Origin: Parazoarcus communis SWub3 = DSM 12120
GTDB taxonomy: Bacteria; Pseudomonadota; Gammaproteobacteria; Burkholderiales; Rhodocyclaceae
Assembly: GCF_003226565.1 (NCBI RefSeq)
Contig: NZ_QKOE01000005.1
Coordinates: 110,846-174,845, forward strand
Length of the DNA: 64,000 bases
Reading direction: 5' to 3'
Translations under genes and position numbers: made by a program
The notes under the pieces: model-generated
What the model saw: only the letters and a program-made list of their open reading frames with translations
What the model was told of the DNA's origin: nothing
Database searches by the model: none
Part shown: positions 46,261 through 56,340 of the stretch, piece by piece
Layout: every line of letters begins with the position of its first letter
How positions within the stretch are numbered: the first letter of the stretch is position 1

Positions 46261-47451
46261 TCAGTCGTTGAAGCGTGCCTCCAGCGCGGCAATCGCTGGC
46301 AGGGTCTTGCCTTCCAGAAACTCAAGGAAGGCGCCGCCACCGGTGGAAATGTAGCCAACATCGTCGGCGATGTGGAACTTGGCGATGGCCGCCAGGGTAT
46401 CGCCGCCACCCGCGATCGAGAAGGCTTCGGAGTGGGCGATGGCCGATGCCATCATCTTGGTGCCGCCGGCGAACTGGGCGTGCTCGAAAACGCCGACCGG
46501 GCCGTTCCAGACAATGGTGCCGGCATGGGCGATGATATCGGCCAGCTTGGCGGAGGATTTCGGGCCGAAGTCGAGGATGCGGTCGTGCGGGCCGACTTCG
46601 TCCACCGAGATCCGGTTGGCGCGGGCCAGCGCCGAGACCTCGTCGGCCACGACCACATCGACCGGCAGCGGTACCTCTGCGCCACGTGCCTTCATGATGT
46701 CCATGACCTGCTGGGCTTCGCGCACCATCTCGGGCTCGGCAAGCGACTCGCCAATGCGCTTGCCCGCAGCCAGCAGGAAGGTGTTGGCGATGCCGCCGCC
46801 GACGATGAGTTGATCGACCTTGTCTGCCAGGGTCTTGAGGATGGTGAGCTTGGTCGACACCTTGGCGCCGCCAACGATGGCGACCAGCGGGCGTGCCGGG
46901 CTGTGCAGCGCTTTGGACAGGGCGTCGATCTCGGCACCCATCAGCATGCCGGCGCAGGCCACCGGGGCAAAGCGGGCGATGCCGTGGGTGGTGGCTTCGG
47001 CCCGGTGGGCGGTGCCGAAGGCGTCATTGACGTAGACGTCACACAGCGCGGCCATCTTTCTGGCCAGCTCTTCGTTGTCTTTCTTCTCGCCCTTGTTGCA
47101 GCGGCAGTTCTCCAGCAGCACGACCTGGCCAGGTTCGACGGTGAAACCGCCGTCCACCCAGTCGGTGACCAGCTTGACCGGCTTGTGCAGCAGCTGGCCC
47201 AGGCGCACGGCGACCGGTGCCAGGGTATCGTCCGGTCCCACCGTACCTTCGGTAGGGCGGCCCAGGTGAGAGGTGATCATGACCGCAGCACCGTTGTCCA
47301 GGCAGTACTGGATGGACGGGATGGAGGCGCGGATGCGGGTATCTTCAGTGATGTTGCCAGCATCATCCTGGGGGACGTTGAGGTCGGCGCGGATGAAGAC
47401 TTTCTTGCCGCGAACATCAAGTTCGGCGAGCTTCTTGACTTGCAGGGGCAT
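46261..47451 (-). CDS. pgk: Phosphoglycerate kinase
   Basis: A 396-residue monomeric kinase that interconverts 3-phosphoglycerate and 1,3-bisphosphoglycerate. Motifs: [14 protein letters not shown] (N-terminal substrate site), [71 protein letters not shown] and [15 protein letters not shown] with [13 protein letters not shown]. It is the only pgk in the window, so both glycolysis and the Calvin cycle would use it. It is transcribed after gap and a lipoprotein gene and stops at the bidirectional terminator. Confidence 0.96.
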   Translation of the reverse strand: MPLQVKKLAELDVRGKKVFIRADLNVPQDDAGNITEDTRIRASIPSIQYCLDNGAAVMITSHLGRPTEGTVGPDDTLAPVAVRLGQLLHKPVKLVTDWVDGGFTVEPGQVVLLENCRCNKGEKKDNEELARKMAALCDVYVNDAFGTAHRAEATTHGIARFAPVACAGMLMGAEIDALSKALHSPARPLVAIVGGAKVSTKLTILKTLADKVDQLIVGGGIANTFLLAAGKRIGESLAEPEMVREAQQVMDIMKARGAEVPLPVDVVVADEVSALARANRISVDEVGPHDRILDFGPKSSAKLADIIAHAGTIVWNGPVGVFEHAQFAGGTKMMASAIAHSEAFSIAGGGDTLAAIAKFHIADDVGYISTGGGAFLEFLEGKTLPAIAALEARFND

Positions 47452-47505
47452 GTTCAGGCTTCCGGAAATGAGCGGGGCCAGGTCTTGGCCTGACCCCGGG
47501 GAAGG

Positions 47506-48000
47506 TTACTGGTAACCGTCTTCGGTGGCGTCGTGGTTGATGCCGACCAGCACGCCACGACCGCCACCGACGCCGCCGCCGGTGTAGATCAGGCTGCCCT
47601 GGCCCTTGTAGAAGATCTCGAAGCGATGACCGTCGGTGCCGAAGTAGAACGGAATCCAAGCCTTGCCGGTCATGTAGGTCCGCATGTCGCTACCCTGGCC
47701 GATCTTGCTCTCGACTTCACCCTGGGACATGCCGATCTGCAGCGCGGTGAACTTGCTGTTCTTGGCGGGGGTACCCCAGATCTCGCCATCAAAGCTGCCG
47801 TCGCGCGACTTGACGTAGCGGTGGGCCTTGCCGTCAGTGGTCTTGGTGGCGGGCTTTTCCGCTTCCTTGGCGGGGGCAGCAGCCTGCTTTTCGCTGTTGG
47901 AGGACGCCGAACTGTCCGACTTGAGCGGGTTGGAGACGCAGCCGGACGCGATCAGCGACGATGCGGCGAGGAGGGCGAGCAGAAGACGGTTCATGGTCAT
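47506..48000 (-). CDS. Predicted lipoprotein between gap and pgk
   Basis: A 164-residue protein with a lipoprotein signal: LLLALLAASSLIASGC, the Cys being the lipidation site. A low-complexity Ser/Ala/Lys linker (SDSSASSNSEKQAAAPAKEA) precedes a compact C-terminal domain with FTALQIGMSQGEVESKIGQG, which resembles the SmpA/OmlA/BamE-like small outer-membrane fold, and a Gly-rich end (YTGGGVGGGRGVLVG). It is located 54 bases upstream of pgk and 15 bases downstream of gap, so co-transcribed with glycolytic genes. Its function is unknown. MTMNRL (48000) or MNRL (47994) could start it. Confidence 0.85.
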   Translation of the reverse strand: MTMNRLLLALLAASSLIASGCVSNPLKSDSSASSNSEKQAAAPAKEAEKPATKTTDGKAHRYVKSRDGSFDGEIWGTPAKNSKFTALQIGMSQGEVESKIGQGSDMRTYMTGKAWIPFYFGTDGHRFEIFYKGQGSLIYTGGGVGGGRGVLVGINHDATEDGYQ

Positions 48001-48015
48001 GGACTCCGAAGGTTG

Positions 48016-49029
48016 TCAGGCGTTGGCGAGGGCCTTGGCTGCATCCAGCATGCGGCAGGAGTAGCCCCATTCATTGTCGTACCAGGCCAGCACCTTGACC
48101 AGGTTTCCGTCCATGACGCGGGTCTGGGTTGCATCGAATACCGAGGAGTGCGGGTCGTGGTTGAAGTCCATCGACACCAGCGGCGCTTCGTTGACCGCCA
48201 GCACGCCCTTGAGGGCACCCTTGGAGGCTTCGATCATCAGGCTGTTGATCTCTTCCTTCGAGGTGGCGCGGCTGGCGGTGAAGGTGAGGTCGACCAGCGA
48301 CACATTCATGGTCGGCACGCGCAGTGCGAAGCCGTCGAACTTGCCCTTGAGTGCGGGCAGCACCAGGCCGACGGCCTTGGCCGCACCGGTCTTGGTAGGG
48401 ATGATGTTCTGTGCGGCAGCGCGGGCGCGGCGCAGATCCTTGTGACGCACATCCACCAGCACCTGGTCGTTGGTGTAGGCGTGGATGGTGGTCATCAGGC
48501 CCTTTTCGATGCCGATGTTGTCCTGCAGAACCTTGGCTACCGGGGCCAGGCAGTTGGTGGTGCACGAGGCGTTGGAAACCACGGTCATGGCACTGGTCAG
48601 CACGTCGTGGTTGACGCCGTAGACGATGGTGGCATCCACATCGTCGCCACCCGGGGCGGAGATCAGGATTTTCTTGGCGCCTTGCTTCAGATGCACCTCG
48701 GCCTTGGCCTTGGCGGTGTAGGCACCGGTGCATTCGAGCAGCACATCGACGCCCAGGTCGCCCCAGTTGATCGCCAGCGGATCCTTGGTGGAGAAGAAGG
48801 GGATGCGATCGCCGTTGATGATGATGGTGTTTTCACCCTCGGTCTCGACCGGGAAGGCAAAGCGGCCGTGGGTGGTGTCGTACTTGGTCAGGTGGGCGTT
48901 GGTGGCGAGGTCACCCGAGGCGTTGATGGCAACGATTTCGAACTGGTCGCGCAGACCGAGTTCGTAGAGGGCGCGGACGGTGCAGCGACCAATTCGGCCG
49001 TAGCCGTTGATGGCGATCTTGATGGTCAT
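48016..49029 (-). CDS. gap: Glyceraldehyde-3-phosphate dehydrogenase, type I (housekeeping copy)
   Basis: A 337-residue GAPDH with [10 protein letters not shown], the catalytic Cys in [12 protein letters not shown], and [13 protein letters not shown] at the C-terminus. Residue 37, in AINASGD, is Ala where most NAD-specific GAPDHs and the cbbG paralogue have Asp, so cofactor preference may be relaxed toward NADP(H); this is inference. The ATG at 49029 ([11 protein letters not shown]) is the family start. It sits between tkt (98 bases upstream) and the lipoprotein gene, in the tkt-gap-pgk order common in betaproteobacteria. Confidence 0.95.
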   Translation of the reverse strand: MTIKIAINGYGRIGRCTVRALYELGLRDQFEIVAINASGDLATNAHLTKYDTTHGRFAFPVETEGENTIIINGDRIPFFSTKDPLAINWGDLGVDVLLECTGAYTAKAKAEVHLKQGAKKILISAPGGDDVDATIVYGVNHDVLTSAMTVVSNASCTTNCLAPVAKVLQDNIGIEKGLMTTIHAYTNDQVLVDVRHKDLRRARAAAQNIIPTKTGAAKAVGLVLPALKGKFDGFALRVPTMNVSLVDLTFTASRATSKEEINSLMIEASKGALKGVLAVNEAPLVSMDFNHDPHSSVFDATQTRVMDGNLVKVLAWYDNEWGYSCRMLDAAKALANA

Positions 49030-49127
49030 CGAAAAGTCTCCCTGACTGGACGTAGATGAACTGGAAATCGATGCCGACGCGCGCGGCGCCGGCATCGAAC
49101 GCCGGCCCGGGCACGACGACGTTTTAA

Positions 49128-51149
49128 TCAGTGAATGCGTTGCTTGACGGCCTGCACCACGCTTTCAGCCGTGATGCCGAAGTGCTTGAACAATTCGCCT
49201 GCGGGTGCAGACTCGCCAAAGGTGTCGATGCCGATGACCGCTCCCTCCAGGCCGACATACTTGCGCCAGCCGTCGGTAACACCAGCCTCGACCGCGATTC
49301 GCGGCAGGCCGGCAGGCAGGACGCCGGCCTTGTAGGCGGCATCCTGGCGGTCGAAAACATTGGTTGAGGGCAGCGAGACGACGCGGACGGCGATACCGTC
49401 ATCGAGCAGGCACTTCTGCGCCGCAATGGCCAGCGCAACTTCCGAACCCGTGGCCAGGATCACGGCCTGCGGCTTGCCGCCTGCGGCTTCCGACAGGATG
49501 TAGCCACCGCGGCGGATCTCGGCAATCTGTTCGGCGCTGCGGTTCTGGAACGGCAGGTTCTGACGCGAGAAGCACAGTGAGGAAGGGCCGGTCTTGCGTT
49601 CGATTGCACAGGCCCAGGCGACGGCCGATTCAGTGGTGTCGCAGGGGCGCCATACATCCATATTGGGGATCAGGCGCAAAGTGGCGATCTGCTCCACCGG
49701 TTGGTGGGTGGGACCATCCTCGCCCAGGCCGATGGAGTCGTGGGTGAATACGAATATCTGGCGCAGCTTCATCAGCGCCGCCATGCGCAGCGCATTGCGT
49801 GCGTATTCACTGAACATCAGGAAGGTGGCGGTGTAGGGGATCAGGCCACCGTGCAGGGCAGCACCGTTGGCAATGGCGGCCATGCCGAATTCACGCACAC
49901 CGTAGTAAACATAGTTGCCGCCGGTCTCGCGGCTGACACCCTTGGCACCAGACCATAGCGTCAGGTTGGAGCCTGCCAGGTCGGCGGAGCCGCCAAGCAG
50001 TTCAGGCAACTTGGGTGCAAAGGCCTCGATGCTGTTCTGGCTGGCCTTGCGGGTGGCGATGGTCTCGGCCTTGTCGTTCACCTTGGCGATCACTGCGTCG
50101 ACATGCGCCGACCAGTCGGCTGGCAGCGCGTTGTCGATGACACGACGGCGGAACTCGGCGGCGAGTTCGGGGAAAGCCGCGGTATAGGCGGCGAAGCGGG
50201 TGTTCCAGTCGGCTTCAGCCGCCGCGCCCTTGCTGCGGCCATCCCAGGCCCCGTAGACGTCGGCGGGAATCTCGAACGGGGCATGATCCCAGCCGATGTG
50301 TGCGCGTGCCGCTGCAATTTCCGCAGCGCCCAGCGGGGCACCGTGAACGTCGTGTCCGCCCTGCTTGTTGGGGGCGCCGGCGCCGATCACGGTCTTGCAG
50401 CAGATCAGGGTGGGCTGGCTGGTGTTGGTATGCGCCTGCTTGATGGCAGCGTCGATCTCGGCGGCATCATGGCCCTGGACATCGCGGATGACCTGCCAGC
50501 CATAGGCCTCGAAGCGCTTCGGCGTGTCGTCGGTGAACCAGCCCTCGACGTGGCCGTCAATGGAGATGTTGTTGTCGTCGTAGAAGGCCACGAGCTTGCC
50601 CAGGCCCCAGGTGCCCGCCAGCGAGCAGGCCTCGTGCGAGATACCCTCCATCAGGCAGCCATCGCCGAGAAAAACGTAGGTGTGATGGTCGACGATGGTG
50701 TGGCCGTCACGGTTGAACTCGGCAGCGAGCACCTTTTCGGCAAGCGCCATGCCAACCGCATTGGTGATGCCCTGGCCGAGCGGGCCGGTCGTGGTCTCGA
50801 CGCCCGGCGTGTAGCCGTATTCCGGGTGGCCCGGCGTCTTGCTGTGCAGCTGGCGGAAACGTTTGATCTCTTCGATCGGCAGGTCGTAGCCGCTGAGGTG
50901 CAGCAGTGCGTAGATCAGCATCGAGCCGTGGCCGTTACTGAGCACGAAGCGGTCGCGGTCCGCCCACTTGGGGTTGGCCGGATTGTGCTTGAGGTGGTGC
51001 CGCCACAGCACCTCGGCAATTTCTGCCATCCCCATCGGGGCGCCCGGATGGCCGGAGTTGGCCTGTTGTACCGCATCCATCGCCAACGCACGGATGGCGC
51101 CGGTGAGCGGGTTGAAAACCGGGGGCTTGACGTTTCTGGACTGCGACAT
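49128..51149 (-). CDS. tkt: Transketolase (housekeeping copy)
   Basis: A 673-residue ThDP-dependent transketolase. It shows [51 protein letters not shown] (ThDP/metal), [35 protein letters not shown] and [20 protein letters not shown]. It is a paralogue of cbbT with the same domain order (PP, Pyr, C-terminal). It heads the tkt-gap-lipoprotein-pgk unit. A long imperfect hairpin (51235-51269) lies in the gap upstream, toward the chemoreceptor gene. Confidence 0.95.
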   Translation of the reverse strand: MSQSRNVKPPVFNPLTGAIRALAMDAVQQANSGHPGAPMGMAEIAEVLWRHHLKHNPANPKWADRDRFVLSNGHGSMLIYALLHLSGYDLPIEEIKRFRQLHSKTPGHPEYGYTPGVETTTGPLGQGITNAVGMALAEKVLAAEFNRDGHTIVDHHTYVFLGDGCLMEGISHEACSLAGTWGLGKLVAFYDDNNISIDGHVEGWFTDDTPKRFEAYGWQVIRDVQGHDAAEIDAAIKQAHTNTSQPTLICCKTVIGAGAPNKQGGHDVHGAPLGAAEIAAARAHIGWDHAPFEIPADVYGAWDGRSKGAAAEADWNTRFAAYTAAFPELAAEFRRRVIDNALPADWSAHVDAVIAKVNDKAETIATRKASQNSIEAFAPKLPELLGGSADLAGSNLTLWSGAKGVSRETGGNYVYYGVREFGMAAIANGAALHGGLIPYTATFLMFSEYARNALRMAALMKLRQIFVFTHDSIGLGEDGPTHQPVEQIATLRLIPNMDVWRPCDTTESAVAWACAIERKTGPSSLCFSRQNLPFQNRSAEQIAEIRRGGYILSEAAGGKPQAVILATGSEVALAIAAQKCLLDDGIAVRVVSLPSTNVFDRQDAAYKAGVLPAGLPRIAVEAGVTDGWRKYVGLEGAVIGIDTFGESAPAGELFKHFGITAESVVQAVKQRIH

Positions 51150-51234
51150 GGTTGCCTCGAAGCCGCCGGGGCGGCTGGAAAAAACCAGAATTATCGCTGA
51201 AAACCCGGCCTTTTTGGTAGATCAGGAATTCCAG

Positions 51235-51269
51235 CCCTGCAATGACGCCGAATGCGGCGCACTGCAGGG
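51235..51269 (-). other. Nested hairpin between chemoreceptor and tkt
   Basis: An outer stem CCCTGCA / TGCAGGG encloses an inner stem CGCCG-AATG-CGGCG. It lies about 20 bases beyond the chemoreceptor stop. There is no T-run on either side, so a classical terminator is not certain; an RNA-end stabiliser or repeated extragenic element is possible. Confidence 0.5.
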
Positions 51270-51287
51270 GAATATGTCGCGAGAATG

Positions 51288-53288
51288 TTACAGGCGGAAG
51301 CGTCCTACCAGCTGGCCGAGGCGTTCGGCGGTACGCCCGAGTTCGTCGATGGTGCTGGAGGCGTCCTGAATGGCGGCATCGGTTGCCTGTACCATGGATG
51401 ATGCCTGTTCGATCGACTGCGCCAGCTGGGTGGTGGCCGAACTTTGCTCCTGGGTCGCTTCCGCGATTTCGCGGACGCGACCGGCGGCCTGATCCATCTG
51501 GGCTTCGATGGATCCGATTTCGCCGGCCACTTCCTGTGCCTTCAGCATGCCGGCGTCAACCGCGTTACGTGCCTGTTTCATGCCGTCGACCGCGGCCTGG
51601 GTTTCGTTGCGGATGGATTCGATGGTGGCGCGAATCTCCAGGGTGGCCGAGCCGGTGCGTTCGGCCAGTTTGCGTACCTCGTCGGCGACTACGGCAAACC
51701 CGCGGCCCTGTTCACCGGCCCGGGCCGCCTCGATGGCAGCATTGAGCGCGAGCAGATTGGTCTGGTCGGCGATCTCGCGGATGACCTGGGCGACGCCGGC
51801 AATCTGTCCGGAGCGTTGTTCAAGCCCGCCAAGCGAGCCTGCCAGTCCCTCCATGGTGCTGCCGATGCCCTGCATCTGTTGCTCCATGGCGCGCACCGCT
51901 GCCGCGCTGCGTTGTGAGACGGCGCTGGTCTGCAGCATGGTTTCGTCCGCCTCGCGGGCGTGCTCGGCGATGTGCCCGATGGAAACGGTGACTTGTTCGA
52001 CCGTGGCGGCATTGCTGCTGGATGTGTCGGCGAGGGTGCGTGAGCTGCCGGCCACCTGCTGGGTGGCATTGGTCACAGTGCGCAAGCCGTGTTCAAGCGT
52101 GTTGCTCTGGTCGCGTACCTCAAGGAACATGCGTTGCAGCGACGTCAGGAATGCATTGACGCTGCCCGCGACCCGACCGAGTTCGTCGTCGCTGCGGATA
52201 TCCAGGCGGCGGGTAAGGTCGCCCTCGCCGCCGGCAAGGTCTTCCATGGCTTTTGCGAGCTGATTGAGCGGACGGGTGAGTGCGGTCAGCAGCGTGAAGA
52301 TGACCGCTGCGGTCAAAACCAGGCTGAGCAGGCCGAGCACGATCGCGGTGCGCAGCAGTTGATCTGCCGATTCGGTGATGACCTCGCGGGGCACCGATAC
52401 GATGGCACCCCAGGCGTGTTCCGCGCCCTGGATCTCGATGCGCTCGAGGAAGTGGCTGATGCCTTCGTCGTCGAGCCAGCTGTACTCCTCGCCACGGGCC
52501 AGTGCGGCCAGTGCCGGGGCGGGCAGTGTGCTGGCTGTCCTGCCCACCGCATTGCGCTCAGGGCCATAGACGACAAGGCCCGACTGACTGAGGATGGTGA
52601 CGTAGCCGACACCGAATGGCTTGATGTCGCCAAGCCACTGGCTCATTGCGTCAAGTGCGATGTCGGCGCCGGCGATGCCGTAGAAGCGCCCCCGTATCAT
52701 CACGGGCTGCACCAGCGAGGCGATCAGCATCTTGCGGCCACCGACCTCGTACTCATAGGGGTCGGAGACAAATGGCTGGCCAGTGCGCTTGGGGACCTGG
52801 TAATAGTCACCGGCGCCGGTCTGGTCATAGTCGACCAACGGTTCGACCTTCAGATTGCCGTCGCCCCTGTTCCAGTAGGGCACCAGACGGCCACTGGCGT
52901 CATGGCCCGGGGTATTGGCGAATTGCTCATCGTTGTCGTCGAAGGCGCCCGGCTCCCAGCCGGTGAAGAGACCCAGCAAGGCAGGATTGCCATCGAGTTG
53001 GCGGCGCAGGATGGCGTTGACCGAGTCGCGATCAGCCGTGCCGTGACTGCGCAGGCCTTCAAGCACATGGCGCAGGCCGAGCGCTGTCGTCATCGACTGG
53101 TCGAGGTGTTGCGATACGGTCTTGGCTGCGAGTTCGGCTGTGCGCTTGGCGCGGATGTCGCCTTGCTCGAGCACGGCGTTGTAGCTTTGGTACGACATGA
53201 CGCCGATGGTGACGGTGAATCCGGTGGCCACCACCGCGAGGGTGGCGGTCAACAGTTTTGCACGAAGGCTGGAGAACATTCCGGGCAT
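51288..53288 (-). CDS. Methyl-accepting chemotaxis protein (dCache-HAMP-MCP signal)
   Basis: A 666-residue chemoreceptor. TM1 is [21 protein letters not shown] periplasmic double-Cache domain (about 35-310) carries [14 protein letters not shown], the [20 protein letters not shown] motif and [20 protein letters not shown], typical of dCache_1 ligand sensors. TM2 is [21 protein letters not shown], followed by HAMP and a long signalling domain whose tip is [20 protein letters not shown]. There is no C-terminal CheR pentapeptide. It would bind a small extracellular molecule such as an amino or organic acid (unknown) and control CheA. It lies between tkt and the second PRK on the same strand. Confidence 0.95.
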   Translation of the reverse strand: MPGMFSSLRAKLLTATLAVVATGFTVTIGVMSYQSYNAVLEQGDIRAKRTAELAAKTVSQHLDQSMTTALGLRHVLEGLRSHGTADRDSVNAILRRQLDGNPALLGLFTGWEPGAFDDNDEQFANTPGHDASGRLVPYWNRGDGNLKVEPLVDYDQTGAGDYYQVPKRTGQPFVSDPYEYEVGGRKMLIASLVQPVMIRGRFYGIAGADIALDAMSQWLGDIKPFGVGYVTILSQSGLVVYGPERNAVGRTASTLPAPALAALARGEEYSWLDDEGISHFLERIEIQGAEHAWGAIVSVPREVITESADQLLRTAIVLGLLSLVLTAAVIFTLLTALTRPLNQLAKAMEDLAGGEGDLTRRLDIRSDDELGRVAGSVNAFLTSLQRMFLEVRDQSNTLEHGLRTVTNATQQVAGSSRTLADTSSSNAATVEQVTVSIGHIAEHAREADETMLQTSAVSQRSAAAVRAMEQQMQGIGSTMEGLAGSLGGLEQRSGQIAGVAQVIREIADQTNLLALNAAIEAARAGEQGRGFAVVADEVRKLAERTGSATLEIRATIESIRNETQAAVDGMKQARNAVDAGMLKAQEVAGEIGSIEAQMDQAAGRVREIAEATQEQSSATTQLAQSIEQASSMVQATDAAIQDASSTIDELGRTAERLGQLVGRFRL

Positions 53289-53379
53289 GGCAGGTCGATC
53301 CTGTTTTTTCGGGGCGCGAGCCCCGTGAATGGCTTCGTTCAGCCTGCTAACGGCACGGTGGGGCGGGACTTTAGCGGCG

Positions 53380-54255
53380 TCACACCCACTGGCGGCGACG
53401 TTCCATCAGCTTCCAGATGAGCGGGGTCAGGATCAGTTGCATCGCCAGGTCGAGCTTGCCGCCCGGAATCACGATGGTGTTGGCTCGACTCATGAAGGCA
53501 TCGTGGATCATGCGCAACAGGTAAGGGAAGTCCACCCCGCGCGGGTCCTTGAAGCGGATGACCACCATGGATTCATCCAGCGTCGGAACATCGCGTGCGA
53601 TGAAGGGGTTTGAGGTGTCCACCACAGGAACGCGCTGGAAGTTGATGTGGCTGCGGGAGAACTGGGGCACGATGTAGTGCACGTAGTCGTGCATGCGGCG
53701 AAGGATGGTGTCCTGCACGGCCTCGGCCGAGTAGCCGCGTACGCGGGTATCGCGATGAAGTTTCTGGATCCATTCGAGGTTGATCGTTGGCACCACGCCG
53801 ATCAGCAGATCGACATGACGGGAAACATCGACCCGCTCGGAAACCACCGCGCCGTGCAGCCCTTCGTAGAACAGGCAGTCGGTGCCGACGGGCAGGTCTT
53901 CCCATTCGGTGAAGGTCCCCATTGGCAGGTTCCAGCGCATCGACTGGGCTTCGTTGTGAATATAGTAGCGCCGCCGTCCGGTGGCCGACTCGCCGTAGGC
54001 GCGGAACAGGCTTTCCAGTTCTTCAAGCAGATTGGCTTCTGGCCCGAAATGACTGATGCCGCGCTTGCCTGCGTGCTCTGCCTCCTCGATCAGGGTCTTC
54101 ATCTCCGACCGGGTATAGCGGTGGAAGCTGTCGCCTTCGACGATGGCTGCATTGACGTTTTCGCGATGAAAGATCGCCTCGAAAGTGTGTTTGACCGTGG
54201 TCGTGCCCGCGCCAGAAGAGCCGGTGACTGCAATGATGGGATGCTTGAGCGACAT
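53380..54255 (-). CDS. Second phosphoribulokinase
   Basis: A 291-residue PRK paralogue of cbbP with the same P-loop GSSGAGTT at residues 12-19, [63 protein letters not shown] and [15 protein letters not shown]. All key motifs are intact, so it should be active. It is outside the cbb operon, next to a small unknown gene and an inositol-monophosphatase-like gene. Its role, whether constitutive RuBP supply or a backup, is unknown. The symbol cbbP is reserved here for the operon copy. Confidence 0.94.
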   Translation of the reverse strand: MSLKHPIIAVTGSSGAGTTTVKHTFEAIFHRENVNAAIVEGDSFHRYTRSEMKTLIEEAEHAGKRGISHFGPEANLLEELESLFRAYGESATGRRRYYIHNEAQSMRWNLPMGTFTEWEDLPVGTDCLFYEGLHGAVVSERVDVSRHVDLLIGVVPTINLEWIQKLHRDTRVRGYSAEAVQDTILRRMHDYVHYIVPQFSRSHINFQRVPVVDTSNPFIARDVPTLDESMVVIRFKDPRGVDFPYLLRMIHDAFMSRANTIVIPGGKLDLAMQLILTPLIWKLMERRRQWV

Positions 54256-54278
54256 GTCGAATCCGTATTGCTTGCGGT

Positions 54279-54533
54279 CTAGCGAGTGTCGTCGACATAG
54301 ACCCGGTGTGCTGCCATCACCAGGACGTGGACTTCGATCGCGGACAGTTCCGGGTAGTGGTCACGCACGACGCGGTAGGCGAGGTGATCGAGGGAAACGT
54401 TGGCCCAACGGTTTTCCTTGGCGAAGAACGGCTCGATCATGACGTAAGCCTCTTCAAAGATCTCGCGGACGCGATGGTACTGGCGCCGGTCCGGCTGGTC
54501 CTGTGCGGTTTGTGCTGGAGAGGGCGAAGTCAT
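54279..54533 (-). CDS. Small protein of unknown function next to second PRK
   Basis: An 84-residue protein beginning MTSPSPAQTAQDQPDRRQYH, mostly helical and charged (RVREIFEEAYVMIEPFFAKE, SLDHLAYRVVRDHYPELSAIEVHVLVMAAHRVY). There is no signal peptide or membrane helix. The stop lies 23 bases before the start of the PRK gene, so the two are probably co-transcribed. I do not recognise the family. The ATG at 54533 fits the length of the coding-like sequence; the upstream open frame runs into the IMPase spacer and looks non-coding. Confidence 0.65.
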   Translation of the reverse strand: MTSPSPAQTAQDQPDRRQYHRVREIFEEAYVMIEPFFAKENRWANVSLDHLAYRVVRDHYPELSAIEVHVLVMAAHRVYVDDTR

Positions 54534-54600
54534 GGCGTTGGCAATGGCTGAGTCTTTCGTGATGATAGCTGGAGATGGTGCGATGCGGAAATTGACCCTG

Positions 54601-55410
54601 TCAGGAGTGTGCCTGCAGCCAGGCTCGCCATTCAGCGAACAGGGCCGGGCTGGCAGCCGCGATGACGCCACGCTTGACCGCCGGGCCAGCCATCAGCGTG
54701 CCGCCGTCGAGCGCGATCGCCTGGCCGCCAGACTCGGACAGGATCAGCTGGCCCGCGGCGTAATCCCACAGCATCTGTCCGCCATGCAGGTAGACATCAA
54801 GCCGGCCGGCGGCGACGAAGCACCATTCGAGCGCGCTGGAGCCGAAGTTGCGTTGAGAGTAGTACGGCGGGCGTACCGCCAGCTCGTCGCCCAGGTGATG
54901 GCTGATGCGTTTGAAGTCCACGCCTGCCACTGCGTCCTTCAACTGGCTGGCGCCGCCACGCAGGGGCAGTTCGGTACCGTTGAGAAAGGCGCCTGCGCCC
55001 TTCGCTGCATAGAAGGATTCATCGGTGATCGGGTTGTAGACCACGCCGAAACGTGGCTCGTGATCGACCAGATAGGCAATCGAGACCGCGAAGAAAGGAA
55101 TGCCGTTGGCAAAGTTGGTGGTGCCGTCGATCGGGTCGATGCACCACAGGCCACGCTGACCCTCGCTCCACAGGCGGGCCTGCTCCTCCGCACTCATTTC
55201 CTCGCCCAGCACCGGACCGGGCATGAGTTGGGGCAAGGCATCGGTGAAACGGCGCTGCGATTCGACGTCGGCTTCGGTAAACAGCGAACCATCCGCTTTG
55301 CGGTTGCGCGCCGACTTGAGGTAACGCGGCAGGATTTCCTCCCGCGCGATGTCCCGCACCATGGATTCGAGTGCGCGTGCGCGGGCCAGACGTTGCGCTG
55401 CTGTCGGCAT
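54601..55410 (-). CDS. Inositol monophosphatase family protein
   Basis: A 269-residue metal-dependent phosphatase of the IMPase/CysQ/FBPase superfamily. The two metal-site motifs are WCIDPIDGTTNFANGIPFF and the C-terminal MLWDYAAGQLILSESGG; LGEEMSAEE supplies an upstream acidic residue. Possible substrates include inositol phosphate, PAP or sugar bisphosphates. I chose the ATG at 55410 (MPTAAQRLARAR); the frame is open upstream to 55518. It is divergent from rsmE and upstream of the small unknown gene and PRK. Given those neighbours, a sugar-phosphate role is possible but unproven. Confidence 0.9.
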   Translation of the reverse strand: MPTAAQRLARARALESMVRDIAREEILPRYLKSARNRKADGSLFTEADVESQRRFTDALPQLMPGPVLGEEMSAEEQARLWSEGQRGLWCIDPIDGTTNFANGIPFFAVSIAYLVDHEPRFGVVYNPITDESFYAAKGAGAFLNGTELPLRGGASQLKDAVAGVDFKRISHHLGDELAVRPPYYSQRNFGSSALEWCFVAAGRLDVYLHGGQMLWDYAAGQLILSESGGQAIALDGGTLMAGPAVKRGVIAAASPALFAEWRAWLQAHS

Positions 55411-55560
55411 CTCAGAGCCCCCTTGCTTGAAATTGATGAATGCTGCCGGGTGCCTGTGAGGCGACCGACGTGTGCCTGCGATCTTCGTGTGCCCGGCGTC
55501 ATGCCGGCGCCGTGCCAACCTCGATGCGGCGCCACGATAGGCCGGCAGGCAATGCGTGCC

Positions 55561-55566
55561 TATAAT
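55561..55566 (+). promoter_or_regulatory. Perfect TATAAT box 6 bases before rsmE ATG
   Basis: TATAAT at 55561-55566 ends 6 bases before the ATG at 55573. If it is used as a -10 box, transcription would begin at or beside the start codon, giving a leaderless mRNA. No Shine-Dalgarno sequence is visible. No clear -35 box is seen. Confidence 0.45.
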
Positions 55567-55572
55567 CTTACG

Positions 55573-56295
55573 ATGATTTCACGCTTTCATTTTCCTGACG
55601 TATTACCGGATGGTGGCGAGCTCGCCCTGCCCGAGTCGATTGCCCACCATGCGCTGCGGGTCTTGCGATTGCACGACGGTGACGCGCTGGTGCTGTTCGA
55701 TGGCTCGGGTGTCGAGGTCGATGCGACGCTTGTTGTCCGCGGTAAACAGGGGTTTGCCCGGCTCGGAACGCGGCGTTGTCCCGAGCGCGAGTCGCCATTG
55801 AAGGTGGTGTTGGTACAGGCCTTGGCCAGTGGCGACAAGATGGACTGGATCGTGCAGAAGGCGGTTGAGCTGGGTGCGTCTGGCGTGATCCCGGTACAAG
55901 CCGAGCGCTCCGTGCTCAGGTTGACCGGTGAGCGAGCAGACAAGCGCCACGCGCACTGGCAGCAGGTCGCCGTTGCGGCGTGCGAGCAGTGTGGGCGCAA
56001 TGTCGTGCCGCAGATCGAGCCCATCCTTCCCTTGGCAACCTATCTGCAGGTGTCGGTCGATGTGGCGCGTTGTGTGCTGGCACCGGAGGCTTCGTCTGCG
56101 CTGACCGAGGTGCCACGCCCAGCGGACGCGCTACACCTGCTGATCGGGCCCGAGGGGGGCTGGAGTGACGCCGAGATGGCGATGTTCAGTCGCGCCGGGG
56201 TGAATGCGGTGGGATTGGGGCCACGCGTGCTGCGTACCGAAACCGCCGGGCTGGCGGCCCTCGCCGCACTTCAGGCGCGTTGGGGTGATTTCTGA
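55573..56295 (+). CDS. rsmE: 16S rRNA (uracil1498-N3)-methyltransferase
   Basis: A 240-residue SPOUT-fold methyltransferase that methylates U1498 of 16S rRNA. The N-terminal PUA-like part is ESIAHHALRVLRLHDGDAL; the SPOUT knot is seen in LVQALASGDKMDWIVQKAVELGASGVIPV, LLIGPEGGWSDAE and LGPRVLRTETAGLAAL. The ATG at 55573 (MISRFHFPD) is the homologous start; the reading frame is open about 1 kb upstream, antisense to the IMPase gene, which is not coding. ppk2 follows 45 bases on. Confidence 0.95.
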   Translation: MISRFHFPDVLPDGGELALPESIAHHALRVLRLHDGDALVLFDGSGVEVDATLVVRGKQGFARLGTRRCPERESPLKVVLVQALASGDKMDWIVQKAVELGASGVIPVQAERSVLRLTGERADKRHAHWQQVAVAACEQCGRNVVPQIEPILPLATYLQVSVDVARCVLAPEASSALTEVPRPADALHLLIGPEGGWSDAEMAMFSRAGVNAVGLGPRVLRTETAGLAALAALQARWGDF

Positions 56296-56340
56296 CGCAG
56301 TTTTTCCGCTCTTCGAGTGGAGTCAACGGAGACATGCCAG

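Noticed and set aside
54532-55572. A 347-codon N-terminal extension of rsmE
   Set aside because: The extension is antisense to the inositol-monophosphatase-like gene; RsmE homologues begin at MISRFHF (55573).
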